The notes: a model not told the origin generated them from the letters alone. 64,000 nt of DNA from Pinisolibacter aquiterrae (GCF_019160155.1 NZ_JAFNIH010000044.1:124001-188000), one strand, 5' to 3'. Counted from the stretch's first letter, positions 28,927-37,220 are shown. Made by a program: numbers and translations.

Positions 28927-28972
28927 TCGTCGCGGAGCCTCTCGTGGAGAGGTGGACGACCCCGTGGATGCG

Positions 28973-29482
28973 ATGCTGAATGCTCTCAGACGCCTGTTCG
29001 CCGACCTGATCGCGCGCGAGACCCTGCCGGTCTTCGCCGAGGACGACCCGCGCGTCGCGGTGGCGGCGCTGATGTGCCACGTGATCGCCGCCGACGGCGT
29101 GGTGCGGCCGACCGAGCGCGAGCGCATGGTCGCGGAACTGGCGCAACGCTATCGGCTGAGCGACGACGACGCCCGCGATCTCGCCGAGGCGGCGCGGCGG
29201 GTCGAGTTGGAGAGCGCCACGGTGCAGCGCTTCACCGCCGGGCTCGAGCGCGGGCTGCCGCTCGCGGAACGGCGCGAGATCGTCACCGCGCTCTGGAAGA
29301 TCGTCTTCGCCGACGGCGTCGTGCACGAGTTCGAGGATGCGGTCGTCGGACGCATCGCCGATCTGCTCGGGCTCGAGCCGCACGATCGCACCGCGCTGCG
29401 CAAGACCGTCGAGGCGGAGAGTGAGGAGGCGGCGATCCGGGCTGCCGAGGCGGCCGTCGAACCGGCGAGAGCGACGCCTTGA
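28973..29482 (+). CDS. TerB-like (DjlA/TerB fold) protein
   Basis: This 169-residue all-helical protein of the TerB family has ALMCHVIAADGVVRPTERERM near residue 30 and WKIVFADGVVHEFEDAVVGRIADLLGL (in part) near 107. These are the two D-G-V-x-x-x-E helix-loop repeats typical of the tellurite-resistance TerB fold. Members are cytosolic and often scaffold or bind metals; no precise role can be stated. ATG 28973 fits the usual M-L/F-x-x-L start. GTG at 28964 is closer to the GGAGAGG at 28946 and is an alternative. The stop overlaps the start of the next gene (TTGA). Confidence 0.82.
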   Translation: MLNALRRLFADLIARETLPVFAEDDPRVAVAALMCHVIAADGVVRPTERERMVAELAQRYRLSDDDARDLAEAARRVELESATVQRFTAGLERGLPLAERREIVTALWKIVFADGVVHEFEDAVVGRIADLLGLEPHDRTALRKTVEAESEEAAIRAAEAAVEPARATP

Positions 29483-30195
29483 AGACAGCCGCGCCCGAAC
29501 CCCTGCCGATCCTGATCGTGCTGCACCAGGAGACGTCGTCGCCCGGGCGGGTCGGCGACATGCTGAAGCGGCGCGGTCATCGGCTCGACATTCGCCGGCC
29601 GCGTTTCGGCGATCCGCTGCCGGCGACCATGGCCGAACATGCCGGCGCCGTCGTCTTCGGTGGCCCGATGAGCGCCAACGACGACGACGACTGGGTGCGC
29701 CGGGAAATCGATTGGATCGGCGTGCCGCTCGCCGAGGAGAAGCCGTTTCTCGGCATCTGTCTCGGTGCGCAGATGATGGTGCGTCACCTCGGCGGCACGG
29801 TGAAGATGCACCCGCACGGCGACCTCGAAGTGGGGTGGTTTCCGCTCCGGGCGACGGCGGAGGGGCGCACGCTGATGCCGTCGTGGCCGGGCTGCGTCTA
29901 TCAATGGCACCGCGAGGGGTTCGATCTGCCCGCCGGCACGCGGCTCCTGGCGGAGGGCGACCGCTTTCCCCATCAGGCGATCGCGGTCGGCAGGCGCGCC
30001 TTCGGCATCCAGTTCCACCCCGAGCTGACCCTGGCGATGCTCCATCGCTGGACGGTCCGGGCGCTCCACCGGATGGAGGGGCCGGGCGTGCAGACGCGGC
30101 GCCAGCATTTCGACGGGCGCGAACTGCACGACCGCCAGATGCGGCTGTGGGCGGAACGTTTCCTCGACCTGTGGCTGGCGCCCGAGCCGGGCTGA
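29479..30195 (+). CDS. Class I glutamine amidotransferase
   Basis: This 238-residue stand-alone GATase1 protein has VVFGGPMSANDD (oxyanion strand) and the nucleophile Cys in FLGICLGAQMM near residue 94. FGIQFHPEL near 176 carries the catalytic His and Glu. It resembles the guaA-like or gamma-glutamyl hydrolase-like amidotransferases; the acceptor is unknown. The start appears to be TTG at 29479: it overlaps the TerB-like stop (TTGA), and the next start in frame would cut into the first beta strand (ILIVLHQE). It closes a probable three-gene operon with the GGDEF-EAL and TerB-like genes. Confidence 0.9.
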   Translation: MKTAAPEPLPILIVLHQETSSPGRVGDMLKRRGHRLDIRRPRFGDPLPATMAEHAGAVVFGGPMSANDDDDWVRREIDWIGVPLAEEKPFLGICLGAQMMVRHLGGTVKMHPHGDLEVGWFPLRATAEGRTLMPSWPGCVYQWHREGFDLPAGTRLLAEGDRFPHQAIAVGRRAFGIQFHPELTLAMLHRWTVRALHRMEGPGVQTRRQHFDGRELHDRQMRLWAERFLDLWLAPEPG

Positions 30196-30243
30196 GGCCG
30201 GCGATCCCCGTTTCGGACCGCCTCGCGCGGACCCACGAACGAA

Positions 30244-30276
30244 GACCCCGCCACCTCGGGGGAAGGTGACGGGGTC
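30244..30276 (+). terminator. Hairpin after the GATase operon
   Basis: A 13-bp stem with one mismatch pairs 30244-30256 (GACCCCGCCACCT) with 30264-30276 (AGGTGACGGGGTC). On the plus strand it is followed by GATCGTTGG. On the minus strand it is followed by TTCGTTCG, so it may act in either direction. Confidence 0.6.
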
Positions 30277-30283
30277 GATCGTT

Positions 30284-30403
30284 GGGGGGTATCGACGTCT
30301 CGAGGGGGGATCCAGGGGGGGGGGGAGGATCTCGCTCGCTCGTCGCTCGGACGGCCCGAACACGGCTCCAGACGAACCGGAGGGTATTGGGGGGCTCGGG
30401 GGG
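30284..30403 (+). other. G-run cluster (possible G-quadruplex) in a 594-base gene-free stretch
   Basis: The interval 30196-30789 holds no convincing gene. Within it, runs of G lie at 30284-30289 (6), 30304-30309 (6), 30315-30324 (10), 30389-30394 (6) and 30398-30403 (6). The first three, within 41 bases, could supply four G-tracts if the 10-base run is split. The rest of the stretch holds the luxR promoter described separately. Confidence 0.6.
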
Positions 30404-30620
30404 CCGGCTCGTCGCCGTCGTTCGAACCGTCCGTTGCGATGGGGAGAAGATCGCCGGTCAAGATGGCTCGCACTTGACCGAAATCCGGCGAAACTTCGGC
30501 AGCGATCACGAATTCCGGAGGAGCGTGTCGCCGGGAACACGCCGCGTCGGGTTTGCCAAGACCGGAAAGGACTTCGGCGGGACGGCGGAATCGCCTCGGG
30601 TCTCGGATCCGGGCCGAATT

Positions 30621-30666
30621 TCTGAAATGTCAGATGCGTCGGCGGCATCCGGGCGGCGCCTATACT
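30621..30666 (+). promoter_or_regulatory. Candidate luxR promoter with dyad at -44
   Basis: TATACT at 30661-30666 is a strong -10 hexamer with no recognisable -35. At -44 relative to the predicted start (about 30673) stands the dyad TCTGA-AATG-TCAGA (30621-30634). A dyad in place of a -35 is the arrangement expected for an activator-dependent promoter, such as one driven by a LuxR-type protein. The identity of the regulator is inference. Confidence 0.45.
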
Positions 30667-30695
30667 ATCGTCATGTTGCGAAAGGGAAACAGGAT

Positions 30696-30724
30696 CGGGC
30701 ATGTTTTCACTTCGTTCATGCCCG
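30696..30724 (+). promoter_or_regulatory. Perfect 8-bp inverted repeat in the luxR leader
   Basis: CGGGCATG (30696-30703) and CATGCCCG (30717-30724) are perfect inverted arms around a 13-base spacer, 65 bases before the luxR start and downstream of the predicted transcription start. It could be a leader RNA hairpin or a dimeric repressor operator. Confidence 0.5.
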
Positions 30725-30789
30725 TGTGATCCCCTGTGTGACTTCCAGGCCCGGACGGGTCATCGATCGGAACCGAGATCGTCGCCTTC

Positions 30790-31515
30790 ATGAACCGATT
30801 GCAGAGCGCCCTGGACTTCATCGAAAGCATCTCGAATGAAGTCGACGTCGACGCGATGCTGGACCGGCTGCGTCGCGTGGTCGGTCAATTCGGATTCGAT
30901 TCCTTTCTCTTGACCGGGGTGCCGGATCCGGGGCGGCGGATCGACGGCTACATCATGTTGTCGGGTTGGAACGAGAGCTGGCTCGAGCGCTACGTGTCGC
31001 AGGACTATGTCCAGATCGATCCGATCGCGCGGCGTCTCCAGAGCGCGACCGACCCCTTCACCTGGTCGGATGCCATCCAGGGCCGGGAACTGGCGCCGGA
31101 CGCGCGCCGGGTCATGGCGGAAGCCGCCGACATCGGCATGTGCGACGGGCTGTGCGTGCCGCTCTACGATCTCGACGGGCGGCGGTCGGTGTTGTCGCTG
31201 GCGTCGCAGTCGATCGACCTGTCGCCGGCGGACAAGGGCGTGCTGCATCTGGTGGCGATGTATGCCCAGAACCGGATCCACGACATGGTCGGTTCGAACG
31301 CCGGACGGCGCGCGGTGCGTCCGGCGCTGAGCCCGCGCGAGCGGGAGTGTCTGCAGTGGACCGCGGCCGGCAAGACCTCCTGGGAGATCGCCGCGATCCT
31401 GTGTCTGTCGCAGTCGACCACCGACGGCTACATCGCCTCGGCCACCCGCAAGCTCGGCGCCGCCAATCGCACTCAGGCGGTGGCGGAAGGCATTCGGCGC
31501 GGCATCATCCATTGA
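30790..31515 (+). CDS. luxR: LuxR-family quorum-sensing regulator
   Basis: This 241-residue regulator has an N-terminal autoinducer-binding domain with the usual ligand residues (W60 and W64 in GWNESWLERY, Y68, D77-P78 in QIDPIA, W92 in FTWSD). A C-terminal GerE-type helix-turn-helix (from about residue 178, LSPRERECLQWTAAGKTSWEIA) follows. It should bind an acyl-homoserine lactone, almost certainly the product of the luxI gene 200 bases downstream, and then control target promoters. The ribosome site is weak, which may add leader-level control. The symbol is generic; specific names such as traR or bjaR are not justified. Confidence 0.95.
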   Translation: MNRLQSALDFIESISNEVDVDAMLDRLRRVVGQFGFDSFLLTGVPDPGRRIDGYIMLSGWNESWLERYVSQDYVQIDPIARRLQSATDPFTWSDAIQGRELAPDARRVMAEAADIGMCDGLCVPLYDLDGRRSVLSLASQSIDLSPADKGVLHLVAMYAQNRIHDMVGSNAGRRAVRPALSPRERECLQWTAAGKTSWEIAAILCLSQSTTDGYIASATRKLGAANRTQAVAEGIRRGIIH

Positions 31516-31566
31516 TCATTCATTGATCCTCGGGTGCTTTCGGGCACCGTGCAGGTCGTCGCGAGA

Positions 31567-31616
31567 ACAACCGCAAATAATTGATGGTTGTACTTTTCGT
31601 CACGGCACTCGATCAT
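31567..31616 (+). promoter_or_regulatory. Candidate luxI promoter with lux-box-like dyad
   Basis: ACAACC (31567-31572) and GGTTGT (31586-31591) form a perfect inverted repeat with a 13-base spacer holding an inner CAA-ATAA-TTG. The right arm overlaps a -35-like TTGTAC (31588-31593), followed after 17 bases by GATCAT (31611-31616). The dyad centre is then at about -44 of the predicted start, close to the classical lux-box position. A second dyad, GCACT/AGTGC (31605-31627), lies over the predicted start. Confidence 0.55.
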
Positions 31617-31715
31617 TGTAAAAGTGCATTCTCGCCTCATCATCCTCGTGGCGCTCGCCGGGAATCACCCGTGCGAGCACGCCGTCGCAGAGACGACAAC
31701 CATGAGGACAACGAG

Positions 31716-32360
31716 ATGATCCGGATCTTTCAGAACGTCACCGCCGCCGACCGCATCGACGAATTGGAGCAGGCCTGGCGCCTGCGTCACCGCGTCTTCG
31801 TCGAGGAGAAGAATTGGACCGATCTGGCACGCGCCGACGGTCGCGAAATCGATCAGTTCGATCACGACGAGGCGGTTCATCTGTGCGTGATGCGGGGGCG
31901 GCAGGTGGTCGCCTATGCGCGCATGTTGCCGACCACGCGGGCGCATCTCCTGTCCGACGTGTTGCCGGAGCTCTGCCGGTTCCGCGACGTGCCGCGCGGG
32001 GCCGACACGCGCGAATGGACGCGTCACTGCGTCCATCCCGATCACCGCGGCTCGACCTTCGCCATGGGCGAGGTGGAGCGCGAGCTGGTGTTGGGGATCG
32101 TCGAGTGGAGCGCCGCCAACGGCATCGACCATCTGACCGCCGAGGGGCATCCGGTGTGGGTCTCGCGGCTGCTGCGGCTCGGCTTCGGGGTCGAGCCGCT
32201 GTGTCTGCCGACGCCGATCGCCGGGGAGATGGCGATCGGGCTCCACATCACCGTGAGCGAGGCGACGGTGGAGAAGACGCGGCGGCTGTTGGCGCCCGAG
32301 CGCATCGATCTGCCGAAGGCGGCGATGGGGGGACGCGATCGGCCGGCGGCGCGGGCCTGA
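31716..32360 (+). CDS. luxI: Acyl-homoserine lactone synthase (LuxI family)
   Basis: This 214-residue autoinducer synthase has the invariant LuxI residues in place: R24 and F28 (WRLRHRVFVEE), W34, D46 and D49 (REIDQFDHD) and R69 (AYARMLP). A later block, TREWTRHCVHP, corresponds to the conserved substrate-binding strand. It makes an acyl-HSL from S-adenosylmethionine and an acyl-ACP or acyl-CoA; chain type cannot be read from sequence. GAGGA lies 7 bases before the ATG. It follows luxR in the same direction and is convergent with an RND pump, separated by a long hairpin. Confidence 0.95.
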   Translation: MIRIFQNVTAADRIDELEQAWRLRHRVFVEEKNWTDLARADGREIDQFDHDEAVHLCVMRGRQVVAYARMLPTTRAHLLSDVLPELCRFRDVPRGADTREWTRHCVHPDHRGSTFAMGEVERELVLGIVEWSAANGIDHLTAEGHPVWVSRLLRLGFGVEPLCLPTPIAGEMAIGLHITVSEATVEKTRRLLAPERIDLPKAAMGGRDRPAARA

Positions 32361-32465
32361 ACCCGCACGGCGGCGGCGCGGTCTCGGACCCGTCCCACGA
32401 CATCCGGCTCGCCGGGAATTCATGGGGGCAGGTCCGGCCGGCCGGCGCCGGTTCGGGCTCGCCTT

Positions 32466-32504
32466 CGCTCACGATGTCTCGAAGCGGTCGAAACATCGTG
32501 AGCG
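32466..32504. terminator. Bidirectional hairpin between luxI and the RND operon
   Basis: CGCTCACGATGT (32466-32477) pairs perfectly with ACATCGTGAGCG (32493-32504) over 12 bp. A 15-base loop contains a further TCGA/TCGA pairing. It lies between the convergent luxI and RND stops, so it probably ends both transcripts. No T tract is present. Confidence 0.6.
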
Positions 32505-32509
32505 CGGCC

Positions 32510-35500
32510 TCACGACGGCAGCGTCGCCTCGACCGAGGGCGTCTCGATCGGCTTGCGGCGGCGGGTGAAGACCATCAGCGCCGAGGGCGTCACCACCAGC
32601 GTCAGCACGGTGGCGAAGGCGAGGCCGAAGACGATGGCGTTCGACAGGTGGATCCACCACTGGGTCGAGGGCGCGCCGATCGTCGTCTCGTGCAGCAGCA
32701 GATCGGGATTGACGCCGAAGGCGATCGGCAGGACGCCGAGGATCGCCGTCACGGCGGTCAGAACCACCGGACGGGCGCGCTCGCGGCAGGTCTCGAGGGC
32801 GGCGGCGCGCTTGTCCCAGCCCTCGTCCATCAGGCGGTCGAAGGTGTCGATCAGCACGATGTTGTTGTTCACCACCACGCCGGCCAGCGCGATGATGCCG
32901 ATGCCGCTCATCACCACGGAGAAGGCGAGGCCCTCGGCCATCAGGCCGAGGAAGACGCCGATGGTGGAGAAGATCACCGCCGACAGCACCAGCCCGACCG
33001 AGGTGAAGCGGCCGAACTGGGCGAGCAACACCGCGAAGATGAGGAACATCGCCGTGCCGAAGGCCTTGCCGAGGAAGGCGGAGGCCTTGCGGCGTTCCTC
33101 GTCCTCGCCCTTCAGCTTCCAGCGAATGCCGGGGCCGAGATCGAGGCCGGCCAGTTCCTTCGTCACCGCCTGCTGCACGTCGGCGGCCTGGGCGCCCTCG
33201 CGCAGGTTGGCGGAGACGGTGAGGACGCGCTCGCCGTCGACCCGGGAGAGGCGGCCGACGCGCGGCGCGGGCTTGCGCTCCATCACGTTGCCGATCGGCA
33301 CCGAGCCGGCGGGCGAGTTGATGCGCAATTCGTCGAGGGTCGCCAGCGTGCGGCGTTCGGGCGGGAAGCGCAGCACGATGTCGACCGAATCGGTGGTGTC
33401 GGAGGGGCGATATTCGGTCAGTTTCAACCCGTTGGTGACGAGCTGGACGGCGGCGCCGACGGTGCCGACCGAGACGCCGTATTTGGCCGCCTCCGAGCGC
33501 TTGACCTCGAGGCGCCAATCGATGCCGGGGATCGGCTTGGCGTCGTCGATGTCGACCGCCTCGGGGTGAGTGGCGAGGAGGGCCGTCACCTTGGCGGCGG
33601 CGGCGGGAAGCTTCTCCGGATCGCTCGCGGAGATCTGGATCTGGATCGGCTTGCCGGTGGGGGGGCCGGCCTCCGGCTTCCTCGGTTCGACCTCGAGGCC
33701 GGGCATGCCGGTGGTGCGGGCGCGGATGTCCTCGAGCACGGCCTTGGCGGGGCGGCGTTCGCGCCAGTCGACCATTTCGAACTGGATGACGCCGATGACG
33801 TCCTCGGCGACGTCGCCGGAGCCGCCCTTCTGCTCGCCGACGCGGGTGTAGATCTGCTTCAGCTCGGGCATGCCGAGCAGGCGCTTCTCGACGGCGGCGA
33901 CGGCGAGGTTCTTCTCCTCGAGGGAGAGATTGCCGCGGGCATGGACGTGGACGAGGCCGTAATCGGGCTCGACCTCGGGGAAGAAGATCACGCCCGAGCC
34001 GACGCGGCCGTAGACCTGCGGCACGATCAGGAGCAGCGCCACGGCCAGCGCCAGCACGGTCTTGGGATGATCGACGGCGCGGCCGACGATCTTCATGTAG
34101 AGGCCGTCGACCTTCTTCACCTCGTGTTTTGGCGGGCGGCCGAACAACGAGCCGAGGGTGGGGGTGAAGATCAGCGAGAAGATCAGCGAGGCGGAGAGCG
34201 TCGCGATCAGCGTGATCGGCATGTATTTCATGAACTCGCCGACCGTGCCGGGCCAGAACAGGAGCGGCGAGAAGGCGGCGACGCGGGTGGCGGTGGCGGC
34301 GAAGACCGGACCGGCCATGCGCTTGGCGGCGAGCGAATAGGCGGCGGGCGGGGCCATCCCCTCCTCCATCCGCCGTTCCGCGAATTCCGCGACGATGATG
34401 GCGTCGTCGACCAGCATGCCGACGGCGAGAATGAGCGAGAACAGGACGACGATGTTGACCGTCAGTCCGGCCAGCGACAGCCACAGGATGCCGAGCAGGA
34501 ACGAGGTCGGGATGGCCAGGCCGATCATCGTCGAGGCGCGGAAGCCGAGCGACCACAGGATCACCACGAAGACCAGGAGGACGGCGATCAGCACCGAGTT
34601 CTGGAGGTCGTCGAGGAGGCGGCGAATGTCGGTCGACTTGTCCTGGGAGAAGCCGATGTGGACGCCCTCGGGCAGTTTGGCGGCATATTGGCCGGCGACC
34701 CATTTCACCGCGTCGACGGTCTCGATCAGGTTGGCGCCGGTGCGCTTGACCACCTCGATGGCGATCGCCGGACGGCCGTCGATGCGGGTGATCGAGGTGG
34801 CGTCCTTGAAGGTGCGCCGCACGCTCGCGACCTCGAGGGCGCGCACGACCGCGTTGGGACCGGCGACGATCGGCAGATCGGCGATGTCGGCGAGGCCCTC
34901 GATCAGCGAGGGGATCTTGACGGCGTAGCGCCCCTGGGCGCCCTCGAGCGTGCCGGCGGCGACGAGCTGGTTGGAGCCCGAGGCGATCGCCAGCAATTGG
35001 TCGAGCGAGACGCCGTAGGACTGGAGCAGCATCGGGTCGACGTCGATCTCGACGAGATCGTCGCGGGCGCCCTGGAGATCGGCGGAGAGGACGCCGGGGA
35101 TCTGCTCGATCGACTGGCGCAGGTCGCGGGCGAGCCGGGTCAGGGTGCGTTCGGGCGCGTCGCCGGAGACGGTGACGACCAACACCGGGAACAGCGACAG
35201 ATTGACCTCGCGCACCGCCGGTTCGTCGGCGGCGGTGGGCAGGTCGCGCTTGGCGTCGTCGACCTTGGCGCGGACGTCGGCGAGCGCGGTGGCGCTGTCG
35301 AAGCCGGCGTTGAACTCGAGCAGCACGTAGCCGCCGCCCTCGTAGGCCTGACTCCGCATCTCCTTGACGTTGGTGACCGACTTCAGGGCGGTCTCGACCG
35401 GGCGCAGCAGCAGCCGTTCGCCGTCCTCCGGCGAGATGCCGCGCAGGGAGAGCTGGACGTAGACGATGGGGATGCGGACGTCCGGCTCGGCCTCCTTGGG

Positions 35501-35596
35501 GATCGAGACATAGGCGAAGGCGCCGGCCACCAGCGTGAAGATCAGGCAGACGAGCGTCAGCCGCCAATTGCGGATGGCGAGATCGACCGGGCTCAT
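32510..35596 (-). CDS. RND efflux pump permease subunit (AcrB-like)
   Basis: This 1028-residue inner-membrane pump has the standard RND length and plan: an N-terminal helix, a large periplasmic loop, six helices, a second loop and six more. The proton-relay pair is present in VGMLVDDAIIVAEFAERR near residue 400. It belongs to the HAE1-like efflux group by gross features, but the substrate is unknown. The start codon overlaps the adaptor stop (ATGA, 35593-35596). No outer-membrane partner is encoded next to it, so it would need a TolC-type channel from elsewhere, possibly the lipoprotein at 41261. Confidence 0.94.
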   Translation of the reverse strand: MSPVDLAIRNWRLTLVCLIFTLVAGAFAYVSIPKEAEPDVRIPIVYVQLSLRGISPEDGERLLLRPVETALKSVTNVKEMRSQAYEGGGYVLLEFNAGFDSATALADVRAKVDDAKRDLPTAADEPAVREVNLSLFPVLVVTVSGDAPERTLTRLARDLRQSIEQIPGVLSADLQGARDDLVEIDVDPMLLQSYGVSLDQLLAIASGSNQLVAAGTLEGAQGRYAVKIPSLIEGLADIADLPIVAGPNAVVRALEVASVRRTFKDATSITRIDGRPAIAIEVVKRTGANLIETVDAVKWVAGQYAAKLPEGVHIGFSQDKSTDIRRLLDDLQNSVLIAVLLVFVVILWSLGFRASTMIGLAIPTSFLLGILWLSLAGLTVNIVVLFSLILAVGMLVDDAIIVAEFAERRMEEGMAPPAAYSLAAKRMAGPVFAATATRVAAFSPLLFWPGTVGEFMKYMPITLIATLSASLIFSLIFTPTLGSLFGRPPKHEVKKVDGLYMKIVGRAVDHPKTVLALAVALLLIVPQVYGRVGSGVIFFPEVEPDYGLVHVHARGNLSLEEKNLAVAAVEKRLLGMPELKQIYTRVGEQKGGSGDVAEDVIGVIQFEMVDWRERRPAKAVLEDIRARTTGMPGLEVEPRKPEAGPPTGKPIQIQISASDPEKLPAAAAKVTALLATHPEAVDIDDAKPIPGIDWRLEVKRSEAAKYGVSVGTVGAAVQLVTNGLKLTEYRPSDTTDSVDIVLRFPPERRTLATLDELRINSPAGSVPIGNVMERKPAPRVGRLSRVDGERVLTVSANLREGAQAADVQQAVTKELAGLDLGPGIRWKLKGEDEERRKASAFLGKAFGTAMFLIFAVLLAQFGRFTSVGLVLSAVIFSTIGVFLGLMAEGLAFSVVMSGIGIIALAGVVVNNNIVLIDTFDRLMDEGWDKRAAALETCRERARPVVLTAVTAILGVLPIAFGVNPDLLLHETTIGAPSTQWWIHLSNAIVFGLAFATVLTLVVTPSALMVFTRRRKPIETPSVEATLPS

Positions 35597-36675
35597 TCGA
35601 CGTTCTCCGCCGCGACCTTCTCACCCGCCTGGACGAACTCCTGACCGGCGACGATGACGCGGGCGCCGTCGGCGATGCCGGCGAGCCAGAGGCCGTCGGG
35701 GGTGTCGTCGAGGATCTCGACCTTGCGGAAGGCGACGACGTCGCCCGCCTCGACGGTGCGCACGCCGATGGCGCCGTCGTCGGCGAGGGAGAGGACCGAG
35801 CGCGGCAGGCGCACCGCCGGCAGCGGATCCGACGGCAGCACGATCTCGGCGGTGAGGCCGGCCGCGATGGCGTTGCCGGGATTGGCGGCCTCGACCTCGA
35901 CCCGATAGGTGCGGGTCTTTTCGGCGGCGGCGCGCGAGACGTAACTGACCTTGGCCGAGACGGTCTTGCCGGAGACGAGGCGGATTTCGGCCGGGCGGCC
36001 CAACTCGACGCGGCCGATCGCGCGCTCGCTGACCTCGCCGGCGACGACGATCGGGTCGAGGGCGAGGACGGTGGCGATCAGGCGGCCCTCGGCGACCGCC
36101 TGACCGCGCTCGACCGGGATCTGATCGACGATGCCGGCGATCGGCGTGGCGAGGCGCTTCTTGTCGACCTCGACGCGGGCCATCTCGAGGGCGGCGGCGG
36201 CGGCGTCGACGGCGGCCTTGGAGGAGACCAGATTGAGGCGTGGCCCGGCGCCGGTGGCGGAGAGGCGGCTCGCCGCCTCCCATTCGGCGCTGCGTTGGGC
36301 ATAGAGCGCCTCGGCCTGCTTGAGGGCGGCGAGGCGGCCCTCGTCGGCGAGGCGGGCGATGACCGTGTCGGCGGGGACCTCCGAGCCCTTGGCGACCGGC
36401 AGGTCCTCGACGATGCCGGGGCCGCGCGCGGTCACCGACACGGTCTTGTTGGCCTCGGTGCGGCCGGAGACGACGAGAAGGCGGGCGTAGGCCTTCGCCT
36501 CGGCGCGGATCACCCCGACCCGGCGCAGCGGCGGTGCCACGGTCTCGGCGGCGCGGGCGGCGGGCACGCGGGAGCCGGGCGTGCCGAAATGGCCGAGGGC
36601 GATCCAGGCGCCCATGGCGGCGAGTACGGCGACGGCGACGACGCGATTGGCCCCGGCGGGGAGATGGACTTTCAT
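35593..36675 (-). CDS. RND periplasmic adaptor (membrane fusion protein)
   Basis: This 360-residue adaptor has an N-terminal membrane anchor or signal ([17 protein letters not shown]), a lipoyl half-motif around residue 75 ([14 protein letters not shown]) and a helical hairpin rich in Ala/Glu. The second lipoyl half ([16 protein letters not shown]), a beta barrel and a membrane-proximal domain follow. It joins the RND pump to an outer-membrane channel. GGAGG stands 5 bases upstream of the start. It overlaps both neighbours by ATGA: the macrodomain gene upstream and the pump downstream, a tight three-gene unit. Confidence 0.94.
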   Translation of the reverse strand: MKVHLPAGANRVVAVAVLAAMGAWIALGHFGTPGSRVPAARAAETVAPPLRRVGVIRAEAKAYARLLVVSGRTEANKTVSVTARGPGIVEDLPVAKGSEVPADTVIARLADEGRLAALKQAEALYAQRSAEWEAASRLSATGAGPRLNLVSSKAAVDAAAAALEMARVEVDKKRLATPIAGIVDQIPVERGQAVAEGRLIATVLALDPIVVAGEVSERAIGRVELGRPAEIRLVSGKTVSAKVSYVSRAAAEKTRTYRVEVEAANPGNAIAAGLTAEIVLPSDPLPAVRLPRSVLSLADDGAIGVRTVEAGDVVAFRKVEILDDTPDGLWLAGIADGARVIVAGQEFVQAGEKVAAENVE

Positions 36676-37220
36676 GCGACCTCCGTCGGGGCGGCCAGCG
36701 CTTCGCGATGCCAGCGCGCGGCAGCGTCCGAGAAACAACAGAATACCACGTGGGCGGCGGCGAAATGCGACAGTTCGGCGCGAACCGCGGCGACCGCGAT
36801 CGCCGCCGCCGGGCGGCCGGGATAGCCGTAGACGCCGGTCGAGATCGACGGAAAGGCGATCGAGGCGAGGCCGTGGGTCCGGGCGAGCCGCATGGCGTTG
36901 CGATAGGCGCCGGCGAGCAGGGCCGGTTCGCCGGCCGCGCCGCCGCGCCAGACCGGGCCGACGGCGTGGATGACGTGAGCGGCGGGAAGGCGGTGGCCCC
37001 CGGTGATGCGTGCCTCGCCGGTCGGGCAGCCGCCGAGCGTCCGGCACTCGGCGAGGAGGCCGGGACCGGCGGCGCGGTGGATCGCCCCGTCGACGCCGCC
37101 ACCACCGAGCAGGCTCTCGTTGGCCGCGTCGACGATGGCGTCGAGCGCCAGGGTCGTGATGTCGGCGACGATCACCGCGAGGAGATGCGGGCCTTGGCGA
37201 TGCTCGGTTCGATCGATCAT
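36672..37220 (-). CDS. Macrodomain ADP-ribose hydrolase
   Basis: This 182-residue single macrodomain has [25 protein letters not shown] (in part) with the Asn of AAN, then [13 protein letters not shown] (the catalytic loop of MacroD-type hydrolases). The phosphate loop is [12 protein letters not shown]. Such proteins remove O-acetyl or mono-ADP-ribose groups from proteins, nucleic acids or metabolites. It lies at the head of an RND efflux operon, its stop overlapping the adaptor start (ATGA, 36672-36675), an arrangement I do not recognise as standard. Start 37220 is chosen at MIDRTEHRQ; the frame is open beyond without similarity. Confidence 0.92.
   Translation of the reverse strand: MIDRTEHRQGPHLLAVIVADITTLALDAIVDAANESLLGGGGVDGAIHRAAGPGLLAECRTLGGCPTGEARITGGHRLPAAHVIHAVGPVWRGGAAGEPALLAGAYRNAMRLARTHGLASIAFPSISTGVYGYPGRPAAAIAVAAVRAELSHFAAAHVVFCCFSDAAARWHREALAAPTEVA

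Noticed and set aside
31814-35644. Very long open frame on the plus strand opposite the RND pump
   Set aside because: It covers a standard 1028-residue RND gene on the other strand and encodes low-complexity Asp/Gly/Arg/His-rich sequence with no domain. In GC-rich DNA the reverse frame of a real gene stays open by codon bias.
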